DNA from: Picocystis sp. L7
Taxonomy: Eukaryota > Chlorophyta > Picocystophyceae > Picocystales > Picocystaceae
Assembly (NCBI GenBank): GCA_020975725.1
Contig: QXJR01000015.1
Coordinates: forward strand, 613,520 to 677,519
Direction: 5' to 3'
DNA length: 64,000 nt
Part shown: positions 1 to 9,337 of the stretch, piece after piece
How the letters are laid out: each line of letters opens with the position of its first letter
Position numbering within the stretch: position 1 is the first letter of the stretch
The notes under the pieces: model-generated
What the model saw: only the letters and a program-made list of their open reading frames with translations
Told to the model about the DNA's origin: nothing
The model's database searches: none
Program-made: the position numbers and the translations under genes

Positions 1-294
1 TCTGTCATTGCAGAAGGTCGTATCTTTTTCCATGTGTTTTTTGAGGTCTAGATCGAGGTATTCGAACACGAGGTAGAGTCTTTTGTCGTTGTGGAGCACA
101 TCCATGAGCCTGACGATGTTTTCGTGTTGCAGTTCCTTGAGCAGTGCGATCTCTCGTATGGCGGTGGACGGTACACCTTCATCTTCCTGTTCGAGCCTGA
201 TTTTTTTGAGTGCGATGGTTTGTCCAGTACGTTTGTCTTTGGCTTTGTAGACCACCCCATAGGTCCCTTCCCCGATCTTTTCAATCTTGTCGTA
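1..294 (-). CDS. CDKA/Cdc2-type cyclin-dependent kinase, N-terminal lobe, partial
   Basis: The minus strand reads [19 protein letters not shown], the ATP-binding glycine-rich loop, then the catalytic lysine in [10 protein letters not shown]. Next come the cyclin-binding helix [16 protein letters not shown] (a perfect PSTAIR) and [16 protein letters not shown] of the hinge. This set is diagnostic of the Cdc2/CDKA family, the cyclin-bound Ser/Thr kinase that drives G1/S and G2/M. The gene runs off the left edge, so the activation loop and C-lobe are missing. No in-frame ATG directly precedes the first family residue. A GTGCAG/TAC junction at 294/295 looks like a splice acceptor, so the initiator Met probably lies in a short upstream exon within 300-700 that I could not assign. 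It is divergent from PDCD2. Confidence 0.9.
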
Positions 295-300
295 CTGCAC

Positions 301-1144
301 CGTGGTTCGCGTCCGTGTGGTTGTTCGTTTCGTGTCGTCGGTTTGGCGTGTACCGTTCGCAAGCCGACGTTCGAACGCATGGATGGGGTCAGTCCTTCCT
401 TCGTGTCTCTCGTCTCCACCTCGGGGATGGCAGGGACGCGTCCTCCTCTCTCTCTCTCTCTCTGTCTCTCTCGTTCGACGGTGTTTTCGTTCCTCCCCTC
501 CATCCCGTGCATGAATGTGTGCGTGGACCTTCCGTGCGTTCCCGCTTGTGGATGTGCGTGCATGCCTGTTCGTTCGTTCGATGCCTTTTTTTTTTTCGCA
601 TCGATCCATCCTGGAACCCACGTGCGTGTGCGAAGAGAAGATGAGGGACGTGAGGCGAGGTAGGTAGGACGAGGTTTCGACGTGGATCTCCCATGCGATC
701 CTTCCTTCCTTCTCCATCTCTTGCGCTGTCCGTCCCTCCGTCCCATGCACCTTCCCACCTTCCCCCATCCCACCGCGTCCGATCCTCCTTCCCATCCACG
801 CGATGCGCACCTGGTCCGCCATGCCGTGTCCCACCTGAAAACGAGACGTCCTTTCCCTTCTACCCTCCCTTCTACCCTCCCTTCTACCCTCCCTTCGACC
901 CTCCCTTCTACCCTCCCTTCGCTCTCCCCTTCTCTCTCCCCTTCTACCTCCCTTCTACCTCCCTTCTGTTCCCCCCCCCTCCCCGGGGTTCGCCCCATCC
1001 CCATGGACGTCCACGAAAGGGGGGGAGGGGGAAAGGCAGGCCCTAAACCCTTCCCGGGGCCATGTTTCCCCCTTCGACCGCGTTCGGGTGTGGGGGGGAG
1101 GGGGGGAAGGGAGGACGTCCCACCTGGACCTGGGAGACGACGGC
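301..1144. promoter_or_regulatory. Divergent intergenic/5' region between CDKA and PDCD2, with simple repeats
   Basis: This stretch holds the 5' end of CDKA (minus) and the 5' region of PDCD2 (plus), with no protein I recognise. It contains a CT microsatellite at about 447-471 and a degenerate C/T-rich tandem repeat (CCCTTCTAC units) at about 857-965. G-runs of six or more occur at 1020-1030 and 1091-1107. The short upstream coding exon of CDKA should lie here. ORFs on both strands are low complexity (SerArgGlu-rich or Pro/Ser-rich) and reflect the repeats. Confidence 0.5.
857..965. repeat. Degenerate C/T-rich tandem repeat
   Basis: About ten imperfect copies of a CCCTTCTAC-type motif, some as CCCTTCGAC or CCCTTCTCTC, lie in the CDKA/PDCD2 promoter region. 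It is a plain polypyrimidine minisatellite with no coding significance. Confidence 0.75.
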
Positions 1145-2413
1145 ATGGACGAAAGGAAGGAAACCAACGCCAAGGCAAGGGATGGGAAGGAAGACCAAGG
1201 GATCGTGCTGGGATATCCCGTGGAGAAGAAGAAGGACAGACGAGACGAGGGGAAGGACGGACCCTTCCAAAGCCATGCCGGTGGGACGCCCACGTGGTTG
1301 ACCCCCGTCCGCATCCCCAACGCTACACCGTGTCCAAGGTGTCGACGACCCATGAGATTCATCCTGCAGATCTACGCACCATGGGAAGAGAAACCAGGAA
1401 CCTTCCATCGGAACATCTACCTCTTCGCATGCGATCGAGCAAGATGCATGAAACAGGAAAACGATGCCCACGGAAGCCCACCCGCCGCCATCGCCTATCG
1501 AAACCAACTGCCCAGGAACAATCCATACCACGCCAGCCATGCCAACCAACAAAACGCGCATCGATACCGGGGAGAGGTCGACCGAACGTGCGACTGGTGC
1601 AACACGTGGAACGGAAACAAAACCTGCGCCCAATGCAAGAAGATGAAATACTGCAGCAAACAACACCAAATCGAACACTGGATGGCAGGACACAAACACG
1701 AGTGTCTGCACGGACGAAAGAACGAAACCAAGGAGGAGAAGTCCAGCCGACCCCAGTGGAAGGAATGGGACATCGTCGTCGAACCCGAGACCAACAGCGA
1801 TGAGGAACCGACCGACCAACACCACCATCACGAGGATGGAGAAGAAGAAAATCGGAACGGAGGAGAAAGGTGGCCATCCCAATGCCGTGTAGAAGAAGAA
1901 AATGCACCCGCACCGAAGAAACCCGACGCGAATGAAAACGCGCACCTGGCACGCCTGGTCGCCGCCTACGAAGGGAAAAAACTGTCCGGACAGGATCTCG
2001 ACGACGCCATCACCCTCGACGATCTAGACAGCATCGATGCCTCCCAAGAGCACCAATACCTGGCCAACGTCCAATCACGCATCGCGCTCGCACCGGACCA
2101 GTGCGTGAGGTACTGCCGTGGACAAGAGGAGCAAATCCTGTGGATGGGACTGCATCGAAGGATCCGAGCAGCCAACGTTCCCAGGTGCACCAGATGCGGT
2201 GGCAAACGCAGGTTCGAGTTCCAAGTCATGCCCCAGATGCTCTCATACTTGGGCGTGGACGACGAACAGGAAGATGCCATGGACTGGGGAACGTTAGTCG
2301 TGTACACCTGCGAGAACAGCTGCGACGCCTCCGACGGTCTGCACGCTCCCGGTTCCGCTGGAGAGAAGTCGCCTTACGCGGAAGAGTTCGTTTGGGTGCA
2401 GCCTCCGTTGTGA
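1145..2413 (+). CDS. PDCD2-family protein (Zfrp8-like), MYND zinc finger
   Basis: 422 aa from the ATG at 1145. The N-terminal domain starts with VLGYPVEKKK and includes GGTPTWL and a zinc ribbon CPRCRRPMRF. The central MYND finger runs from CDWCNTWNGNKTCAQC through CKKMKYCSKQHQ to HKHEC. After an acidic linker comes the PDCD2 C-terminal domain with PDQCVRYCRG, PRCTRCGGKRRFEFQVMPQ and a final EEFVWVQPPL. The family acts as a chaperone for the 40S ribosomal protein uS5/Rps2 and is needed for ribosome assembly and proliferation. An in-frame start further upstream exists but adds only a glycine-rich stretch. The gene converges with SDHC, only 77 bp away. No intron is evident. Confidence 0.9.
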   Translation: MDERKETNAKARDGKEDQGIVLGYPVEKKKDRRDEGKDGPFQSHAGGTPTWLTPVRIPNATPCPRCRRPMRFILQIYAPWEEKPGTFHRNIYLFACDRARCMKQENDAHGSPPAAIAYRNQLPRNNPYHASHANQQNAHRYRGEVDRTCDWCNTWNGNKTCAQCKKMKYCSKQHQIEHWMAGHKHECLHGRKNETKEEKSSRPQWKEWDIVVEPETNSDEEPTDQHHHHEDGEEENRNGGERWPSQCRVEEENAPAPKKPDANENAHLARLVAAYEGKKLSGQDLDDAITLDDLDSIDASQEHQYLANVQSRIALAPDQCVRYCRGQEEQILWMGLHRRIRAANVPRCTRCGGKRRFEFQVMPQMLSYLGVDDEQEDAMDWGTLVVYTCENSCDASDGLHAPGSAGEKSPYAEEFVWVQPPL

Positions 2414-2490
2414 ACGAGCCGAAGAGGGCCCTGGGGGAGGGAACGCACGACATCAAAAAGAGAGAGAACATGCCCCCGTGGCAATCTCGC

Positions 2491-3341
2491 TTACACACTG
2501 TACACTGCAAGACCAAGCGCACCGACGGCGCTGATCCCGAACAAGACCTTGGAGGAAAGTTCGACCGATTCATTCGAGAGCATGCTGGGTTTGGTTTGCT
2601 CGCCTTCAATAAATTCGTCCCAGATCAAGTGTCGAAGCCCACCCAAGTAATGATAGAGCACCGGATAGCTCACGGCCAGTTTGGTGGGGAGGAGGAGCAA
2701 CGGATAGGAATCTTTGAACGCCTGCACGGCCTCGACCCCGTTTCCGGTGACGGATGCGAATCCGAGCAGCGAGGTGTACCCGACCAGCATCACGCCGGTG
2801 ACTCGGTTGGTGATGGAGGAGATGGACACCAGGGGGAACTTGTAGTGTGGTTTTCCATCCAGGTCGAAGAGTTCGGGTGACAGGGGTCTTTTCTTCAGCA
2901 GGTCCCTGTGATTTTCGGGGGTTCCTAAGAATCCCGTTCCCCCTTCTTTGGGTTGTCCGTATTCCGGCGGCACTCCGAAGTTTCCGATCTCCCTGGGACG
3001 TGGTGGTTGCAACGGTTGGTTCCACCGTCAGCCTTCCGTGGGGAGGGGTCGTCTTTTCCTTCGCTTCGAACCACTCGATCGCAGGCATCGATTCGGTCGC
3101 TCGTTTTGCGTTCGTCTCGTTGGATTCCTCGTTTCGCATGGGTGTTGAGTTCGACGTGCACTTCCTCTTGCCGCACAGCGGTGTTGGTTTCGTCCTTTCG
3201 CGTGTGGTCGGGTGGGGCCGTGTTTCATCCACGTGTTGTTTCCTACTTTTTCGTCGCTTCCCGTTCTCACCTGCTGTTCCATCCCACGGCGATCCTCCAC
3301 GTCCCGCCCTTGGCGTGTCTCGCCAGGTGTTTGGCCAGCAT
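2491..3341 (-). CDS. SDHC: Succinate dehydrogenase cytochrome b560 subunit (SDHC), mitochondrial, two exons
   Basis: Complex II membrane anchor that binds haem b and ubiquinone. The main exon (2491-2992) encodes KRPLSPELF, SISSITNRVTGVML and the haem/quinone signature YHYLGGLRHLIWDEF, with three hydrophobic segments as in the family. This exon has no ATG at its 5' end. A 71-bp first exon (3271-3341) encodes MLAKHLARHAKGGTWRIAVG, a typical Arg/Lys-rich mitochondrial presequence, and ends at AACAGCAG/GTGAGAAC. The acceptor CGTCCCAG/GGAGATC at 2992/2993 restores phase exactly, giving 190 aa and a 278-bp intron. The exon pair is inferred from splice sites and phase. It is head-to-head with eIF3g, now separated by the transposon array. 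Confidence 0.85.
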
Positions 3342-3623
3342 CTTTCGTCCAAGATCGACCTCGTCCGCGTGTGGTGGTGGTGGTGGGAACGGTTCGGCAC
3401 CGACCTGGTCCCTTCACCCCTTCTCCGTCGGTCGGTCGGTCGGTCGGTCGGTCTCCCTCTTTGTGTTTCCCTTGGGTCCCTTTTGGTCCGGTGGATCCCC
3501 TCGAGGGAGGGTGGACCCTTCTCCCCTCTCCCTTCTCCCTCCTTCGGTATGTGGGGAAGGGGTGTCTTTTTCCTTTTGGGAAAGGGAAAGCATCCCCCCT
3601 TCGGACCCAGGGAGACGGGACTG
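3342..3623. promoter_or_regulatory. SDHC side of the interrupted SDHC/eIF3g divergent promoter
   Basis: Upstream flank of SDHC up to the left edge of the transposon array. It contains six TCGG units at about 3427-3452 and C/T-rich tracts. The matching eIF3g side is 11807-11897, so without the array the two start codons would be only about 375 bp apart. Confidence 0.5.
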
Positions 3624-3628
3624 CAGTA

Positions 3629-4403
3629 CTCCGCCACACCCCCCCTGGAGGTGTTTCTCCGTGGTCTGCTCGTGGGGCGGAAGATTCTCGCGGACGTGTG
3701 GGCATGGGAATGGAAGCTGAAACTCCGGAGAAGGGCCCTGCGTTGCCCGATTGGAGCTCCGTGCCTCGATACTGCCCGTAGACCCCCTTTGAAAACAGGT
3801 CCATTGGAAGGGATGGTCTGAAAACACGATTTTTTTTTACAAGTCGCTCCCGGTCCCCATGAAGGGTCTCAAGAGGCCACCTTCCGTCGGCGATCCAGGA
3901 GGCGCAAGACAACTCCTTGCCCTCTCCTTTCACGTCCCTATCCTTCCCTTTCTCTTCGGCCTGGAGACGGAGCCTTGGATCCCAAGCGGCGAAGATGGCC
4001 TGTTTCGAGGGGTCACCAACAGCCGGATGGGAATGGGTGCCACAGGACACCCACCCAACTTCGACCTACGAAAATCGATGACAGTGTAGAACACATAGCG
4101 GTCGATCTGCACCCGGAGTTTCGAATCCATCCCATCCCCCGCTGGGCAATGGCGAACGAAGGCGTCCGCCCAGCCGTGGCTGTGCAAAAGGGTCCCCATT
4201 GGGGCCAACCAATGGTAGGGACCAGTTCCCCCTCGTTGTGTGCCACTGAGGCCGATACAGCCCCAGTGAATCCCATGAACAGAAAGAGAATTTTACAAGG
4301 AATCCGTTGGTGTGCAATGCAAGTCCTGAAACGATCGGAATGAGGGTCAAACGGGGAGGAGAAGTCAGGGGTTCGGGCAGGAACCCTGAAAGAAGTGGCG
4401 GAC
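3629..4403. repeat. Module A, copy 1 (TA-flanked, inverted ends)
   Basis: 775 bp between TA dinucleotides at 3627-3628 and 4404-4405. It begins CTCCGCCACACC and ends GAAGTGGCGGAC, so its ends form a short inverted repeat (8 of 9 match). Several overlapping ORFs of 76-180 aa occur on both strands. None resembles a known family and none is clearly favoured. It could be a non-autonomous element or captured host DNA. Confidence 0.7.
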
Positions 4404-4405
4404 TA

Positions 4406-6092
4406 CTGGGTCAGCCCTGTTTCAAAATCGTGCCATGGACAGTGTATGCACCTACGGAGAGCCACACGAAGTCCATCACTTTCACTGTTGGAGACAAGAC
4501 TCCTGTAAAAAATTGGAAGGAAAGGGAACCATGGTGAATGTAGGAGGAACGATGGAAAAAAACAGCGATTTTGGCCTGGATTTTCAAATTTTCAGGTGGG
4601 TTGGGCTACTGTCCTTCAAGCCCACGTGTACTCCACTTTCAATAGTGAATCATTTCTCCTTTCCTCTTCCGTACTTGATCCATCCTCCGGGGCATGCTAT
4701 CCATCAGTCGCCTTGGGATAGTTCCTCTTCCAAGCTCAGCCCATGCTTGGTACATGCACCTTCTCAACTCCCCAAGGGTGGTGGGCTGAGCATGCAAAAC
4801 CTTCATGTCAAGCAAGGCCCAAAGATTCTCAATGGGACTGAGGTCTGGGCTCATAGAGGGCCAGTCAAACATCACATCCACACCCATGTCTTGTGTCCAT
4901 TCTCTCAAGGTGGTGAGGGTGGCCTTGGCTGTGTGTGCCCCGTCACCGTCTTGTTGAAAGGTCCATGACCCCCCCTTGAACAACCTATTGCCTTCAGCCA
5001 ATAAGCGAGGGAGGACATCATAGGAGTACTCCGTTGAAGACACCCCCTTGCATGCTTGCTTCCCACGCTTGGTTTCATAAGCATTCTCCAAGTCCGTGGT
5101 CCCGGTGACCTCCACAAGTTCGGTACACCCATGCTTGGTTAACCCAGCGTACACCTTGATGCAAGGTGGGTTCTTTTGGGCAAACAACTTGGGAGTAACG
5201 CCACTTGGTGCCATGGTTCTCCTCCCCTTGGAGTGAGGAATGCGTGACAAGCGCAAAGTGTGTGCATCCGTGAACATGACCTGTCCAAAGTCAAAGTTCA
5301 TACGGTCTTGGGCAAACTGAACTCGCGCGATTTTGTGCTTGAGGTTGAGCTTGCGCTCCACCTTTTGCACCTTGAACCCCACTCCCAAATCTCGAAAGAC
5401 ACGTTGAAGGGTCCTCAGGGGAATGACTTTCTTGTACTTGCTGTGCCATGCACGTTGGACCTCTTCCGTGTACGTGAGCTGCCCCTTCTCGGCCCGTTGT
5501 GTAAGAAAACGCACAAGCCATTTTTCATAGCCATGTGCGTACTCCAAGCTTCGATGGTTGCCATGACCATGGGCCTTGGAAGGCACCTCGCGGAGGAACG
5601 ACTCCACCTCTGCCACGGAACGTTTCATAACCAACGCCGTAGTGGTGATGTCACCACCACATGTTTGAAAGGCATACCGAACCACTTGTTGGGTCACCTT
5701 GGAGATTTCCCTCGCTTGCTTGTCCATCGTTCCCCTCGTTTGCATGGGGAGCGTGCTTGCCTTGTGGAGGGCTGATGGCTCTCCTCACGAGCCCGTCTCC
5801 TAGGGCATGTGGTAAAGCCGAGTTAACCCTGTACCATTTGTTTACACAAGGGGCGAATCTCCCCTTGACCCCAGGTCTCTCTATGGGTCACGGGCTGTAC
5901 CACCAGCCGGTTTGCCCATCGAAATGCATGGACCACCGGAGCTTCCAAGGTACAATTTTGCGTACAAGTACCCCTATGTATGCACATCTTCCGCACCGAA
6001 TTTCACAGCCTCGGTCGTTCTCGTTGGGGCGTAATGGAGGGTCCCTTTCACCCGTGTGTCGATTGGGGTCCCTTCAAGGGGGGAGGACCCAG
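4406..6092 (-). mobile_element. Tc1/mariner-type transposon B, copy 1
   Basis: 1,687 bp flanked by TA on both sides, the target duplication of the IS630-Tc1-mariner superfamily. The outermost bases are inverted (CTGGGTC at the left, GACCCAG at the right). A second, better inverted match lies inside: CAAAATCGTGCCATGGA at 4423-4439 against the reverse complement of 5944-5960 (14 of 17). This could be the true transposase-binding repeat. It carries one transposase gene on the minus strand. Confidence 0.8.
4639..5745 (-). CDS. Tc1/mariner-superfamily transposase, copy 1
   Basis: 368 aa with no interruption. The N-terminal ~125 residues carry helix-turn-helix-like segments. The DDE core has VMFTDAHTLRL (Asp160), TFQQDGDGAHTAKATL (Asp266) and DWPSMSPDLSPIENLWALLD (Glu306). 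The last two acidic residues are 39 residues apart by my count, longer than the 34 typical of Tc1, which suggests a DD39E lineage. QQDxDxxHT and SPDLSPIENLW are hallmark superfamily motifs. The start is the first ATG. It performs cut-and-paste transposition with TA target duplication. All catalytic residues are present, so it may be active. Confidence 0.93.
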   Translation of the reverse strand: MQTRGTMDKQAREISKVTQQVVRYAFQTCGGDITTTALVMKRSVAEVESFLREVPSKAHGHGNHRSLEYAHGYEKWLVRFLTQRAEKGQLTYTEEVQRAWHSKYKKVIPLRTLQRVFRDLGVGFKVQKVERKLNLKHKIARVQFAQDRMNFDFGQVMFTDAHTLRLSRIPHSKGRRTMAPSGVTPKLFAQKNPPCIKVYAGLTKHGCTELVEVTGTTDLENAYETKRGKQACKGVSSTEYSYDVLPRLLAEGNRLFKGGSWTFQQDGDGAHTAKATLTTLREWTQDMGVDVMFDWPSMSPDLSPIENLWALLDMKVLHAQPTTLGELRRCMYQAWAELGRGTIPRRLMDSMPRRMDQVRKRKGEMIHY

Positions 6093-6094
6093 TA

Positions 6095-6869
6095 CTCCGC
6101 CACACCCCCCCTGGAGGTGTTTCTCCGTGGTCTGCTCGTGGGGCGGAAGATTCTCGCGGACGTGTGGGCATGGGAATGGAAGCTGAAACTCCGGAGAAGG
6201 GCCCTGCGTTGCCCGATTGGAGCTCCGTGCCTCGATACTGCCCGTAGACCCCCTTTGAAAACAGGTCCATTGGAAGGGATGGTCTGAAAACACGATTTTT
6301 TTTTACAAGTCGCTCCCGGTCCCCATGAAGGGTCTCAAGAGGCCACCTTCCGTCGGCGATCCAGGAGGCGCAAGACAACTCCTTGCCCTCTCCTTTCACG
6401 TCCCTATCCTTCCCTTTCTCTTCGGCCTGGAGACGGAGCCTTGGATCCCAAGCGGCGAAGATGGCCTGTTTCGAGGGGTCACCAACAGCCGGATGGGAAT
6501 GGGTGCCACAGGACACCCACCCAACTTCGACCTACGAAAATCGATGACAGTGTAGAACACATAGCGGTCGATCTGCACCCGGAGTTTCGAATCCATCCCA
6601 TCCCCCGCTGGGCAATGGCGAACGAAGGCGTCCGCCCAGCCGTGGCTGTGCAAAAGGGTCCCCATTGGGGCCAACCAATGGTAGGGACCAGTTCCCCCTC
6701 GTTGTGTGCCACTGAGGCCGATACAGCCCCAGTGAATCCCATGAACAGAAAGAGAATTTTACAAGGAATCCGTTGGTGTGCAATGCAAGTCCTGAAACGA
6801 TCGGAATGAGGGTCAAACGGGGAGGAGAAGTCAGGGGTTCGGGCAGGAACCCTGAAAGAAGTGGCGGAC
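6095..6869. repeat. Module A, copy 2
   Basis: Same sequence as copy 1 displaced by 2,466 bp, lying between transposon copies B1 and B2. It has the same TA borders and the same CTCCGCCAC / GTGGCGGAC ends. Confidence 0.85.
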
Positions 6870-6871
6870 TA

Positions 6872-8558
6872 CTGGGTCAGCCCTGTTTCAAAATCGTGCC
6901 ATGGACAGTGTATGCACCTACGGAGAGCCACACGAAGTCCATCACTTTCACTGTTGGAGACAAGACTCCTGTAAAAAATTGGAAGGAAAGGGAACCATGG
7001 TGAATGTAGGAGGAACGATGGAAAAAAACAGCGATTTTGGCCTGGATTTTCAAATTTTCAGGTGGGTTGGGCTACTGTCCTTCAAGCCCACGTGTACTCC
7101 ACTTTCAATAGTGAATCATTTCTCCTTTCCTCTTCCGTACTTGATCCATCCTCCGGGGCATGCTATCCATCAGTCGCCTTGGGATAGTTCCTCTTCCAAG
7201 CTCAGCCCATGCTTGGTACATGCACCTTCTCAACTCCCCAAGGGTGGTGGGCTGAGCATGCAAAACCTTCATGTCAAGCAAGGCCCAAAGATTCTCAATG
7301 GGACTGAGGTCTGGGCTCATAGAGGGCCAGTCAAACATCACATCCACACCCATGTCTTGTGTCCATTCTCTCAAGGTGGTGAGGGTGGCCTTGGCTGTGT
7401 GTGCCCCGTCACCGTCTTGTTGAAAGGTCCATGACCCCCCCTTGAACAACCTATTGCCTTCAGCCAATAAGCGAGGGAGGACATCATAGGAGTACTCCGT
7501 TGAAGACACCCCCTTGCATGCTTGCTTCCCACGCTTGGTTTCATAAGCATTCTCCAAGTCCGTGGTCCCGGTGACCTCCACAAGTTCGGTACACCCATGC
7601 TTGGTTAACCCAGCGTACACCTTGATGCAAGGTGGGTTCTTTTGGGCAAACAACTTGGGAGTAACGCCACTTGGTGCCATGGTTCTCCTCCCCTTGGAGT
7701 GAGGAATGCGTGACAAGCGCAAAGTGTGTGCATCCGTGAACATGACCTGTCCAAAGTCAAAGTTCATACGGTCTTGGGCAAACTGAACTCGCGCGATTTT
7801 GTGCTTGAGGTTGAGCTTGCGCTCCACCTTTTGCACCTTGAACCCCACTCCCAAATCTCGAAAGACACGTTGAAGGGTCCTCAGGGGAATGACTTTCTTG
7901 TACTTGCTGTGCCATGCACGTTGGACCTCTTCCGTGTACGTGAGCTGCCCCTTCTCGGCCCGTTGTGTAAGAAAACGCACAAGCCATTTTTCATAGCCAT
8001 GTGCGTACTCCAAGCTTCGATGGTTGCCATGACCATGGGCCTTGGAAGGCACCTCGCGGAGGAACGACTCCACCTCTGCCACGGAACGTTTCATAACCAA
8101 CGCCGTAGTGGTGATGTCACCACCACATGTTTGAAAGGCATACCGAACCACTTGTTGGGTCACCTTGGAGATTTCCCTCGCTTGCTTGTCCATCGTTCCC
8201 CTCGTTTGCATGGGGAGCGTGCTTGCCTTGTGGAGGGCTGATGGCTCTCCTCACGAGCCCGTCTCCTAGGGCATGTGGTAAAGCCGAGTTAACCCTGTAC
8301 CATTTGTTTACACAAGGGGCGAATCTCCCCTTGACCCCAGGTCTCTCTATGGGTCACGGGCTGTACCACCAGCCGGTTTGCCCATCGAAATGCATGGACC
8401 ACCGGAGCTTCCAAGGTACAATTTTGCGTACAAGTACCCCTATGTATGCACATCTTCCGCACCGAATTTCACAGCCTCGGTCGTTCTCGTTGGGGCGTAA
8501 TGGAGGGTCCCTTTCACCCGTGTGTCGATTGGGGTCCCTTCAAGGGGGGAGGACCCAG
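6872..8558 (-). mobile_element. Tc1/mariner-type transposon B, copy 2
   Basis: Identical in layout and translated content to copy 1, offset by 2,466 bp, flanked by TA on both sides. Confidence 0.8.
7105..8211 (-). CDS. Tc1/mariner-superfamily transposase, copy 2
   Basis: Translation identical to the first copy across all 368 aa, with the same DDE residues and position within its element. Three intact identical ORFs mean no time for decay since amplification. Confidence 0.93.
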   Translation of the reverse strand: MQTRGTMDKQAREISKVTQQVVRYAFQTCGGDITTTALVMKRSVAEVESFLREVPSKAHGHGNHRSLEYAHGYEKWLVRFLTQRAEKGQLTYTEEVQRAWHSKYKKVIPLRTLQRVFRDLGVGFKVQKVERKLNLKHKIARVQFAQDRMNFDFGQVMFTDAHTLRLSRIPHSKGRRTMAPSGVTPKLFAQKNPPCIKVYAGLTKHGCTELVEVTGTTDLENAYETKRGKQACKGVSSTEYSYDVLPRLLAEGNRLFKGGSWTFQQDGDGAHTAKATLTTLREWTQDMGVDVMFDWPSMSPDLSPIENLWALLDMKVLHAQPTTLGELRRCMYQAWAELGRGTIPRRLMDSMPRRMDQVRKRKGEMIHY

Positions 8559-8560
8559 TA

Positions 8561-9335
8561 CTCCGCCACACCCCCCCTGGAGGTGTTTCTCCGTGGTCTG
8601 CTCGTGGGGCGGAAGATTCTCGCGGACGTGTGGGCATGGGAATGGAAGCTGAAACTCCGGAGAAGGGCCCTGCGTTGCCCGATTGGAGCTCCGTGCCTCG
8701 ATACTGCCCGTAGACCCCCTTTGAAAACAGGTCCATTGGAAGGGATGGTCTGAAAACACGATTTTTTTTTACAAGTCGCTCCCGGTCCCCATGAAGGGTC
8801 TCAAGAGGCCACCTTCCGTCGGCGATCCAGGAGGCGCAAGACAACTCCTTGCCCTCTCCTTTCACGTCCCTATCCTTCCCTTTCTCTTCGGCCTGGAGAC
8901 GGAGCCTTGGATCCCAAGCGGCGAAGATGGCCTGTTTCGAGGGGTCACCAACAGCCGGATGGGAATGGGTGCCACAGGACACCCACCCAACTTCGACCTA
9001 CGAAAATCGATGACAGTGTAGAACACATAGCGGTCGATCTGCACCCGGAGTTTCGAATCCATCCCATCCCCCGCTGGGCAATGGCGAACGAAGGCGTCCG
9101 CCCAGCCGTGGCTGTGCAAAAGGGTCCCCATTGGGGCCAACCAATGGTAGGGACCAGTTCCCCCTCGTTGTGTGCCACTGAGGCCGATACAGCCCCAGTG
9201 AATCCCATGAACAGAAAGAGAATTTTACAAGGAATCCGTTGGTGTGCAATGCAAGTCCTGAAACGATCGGAATGAGGGTCAAACGGGGAGGAGAAGTCAG
9301 GGGTTCGGGCAGGAACCCTGAAAGAAGTGGCGGAC
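8561..9335. repeat. Module A, copy 3
   Basis: Same sequence as copies 1 and 2, lying between transposon copies B2 and B3. Confidence 0.85.
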
Positions 9336-9337
9336 TA

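Noticed and set aside
48-1178. Long minus-strand ORF (376 aa) across the CDKA 5' region
   Set aside because: It is out of frame with the kinase and is made of low-complexity Gly/Glu/Arg repeats from a C/T-rich minisatellite. It reflects T-poor strand composition, not a gene.
3028-4050. Minus-strand ORF of 340 aa spanning the left array edge
   Set aside because: It runs from unique promoter DNA into module A and has no family motif. The copies elsewhere in the array are cut to 180 aa, so the frame is fortuitous.
5661-6287. 208-aa plus-strand ORF repeated in the array
   Set aside because: It is antisense to the transposase start and crosses the transposon/module junction. Its composition is that of a shadow frame.
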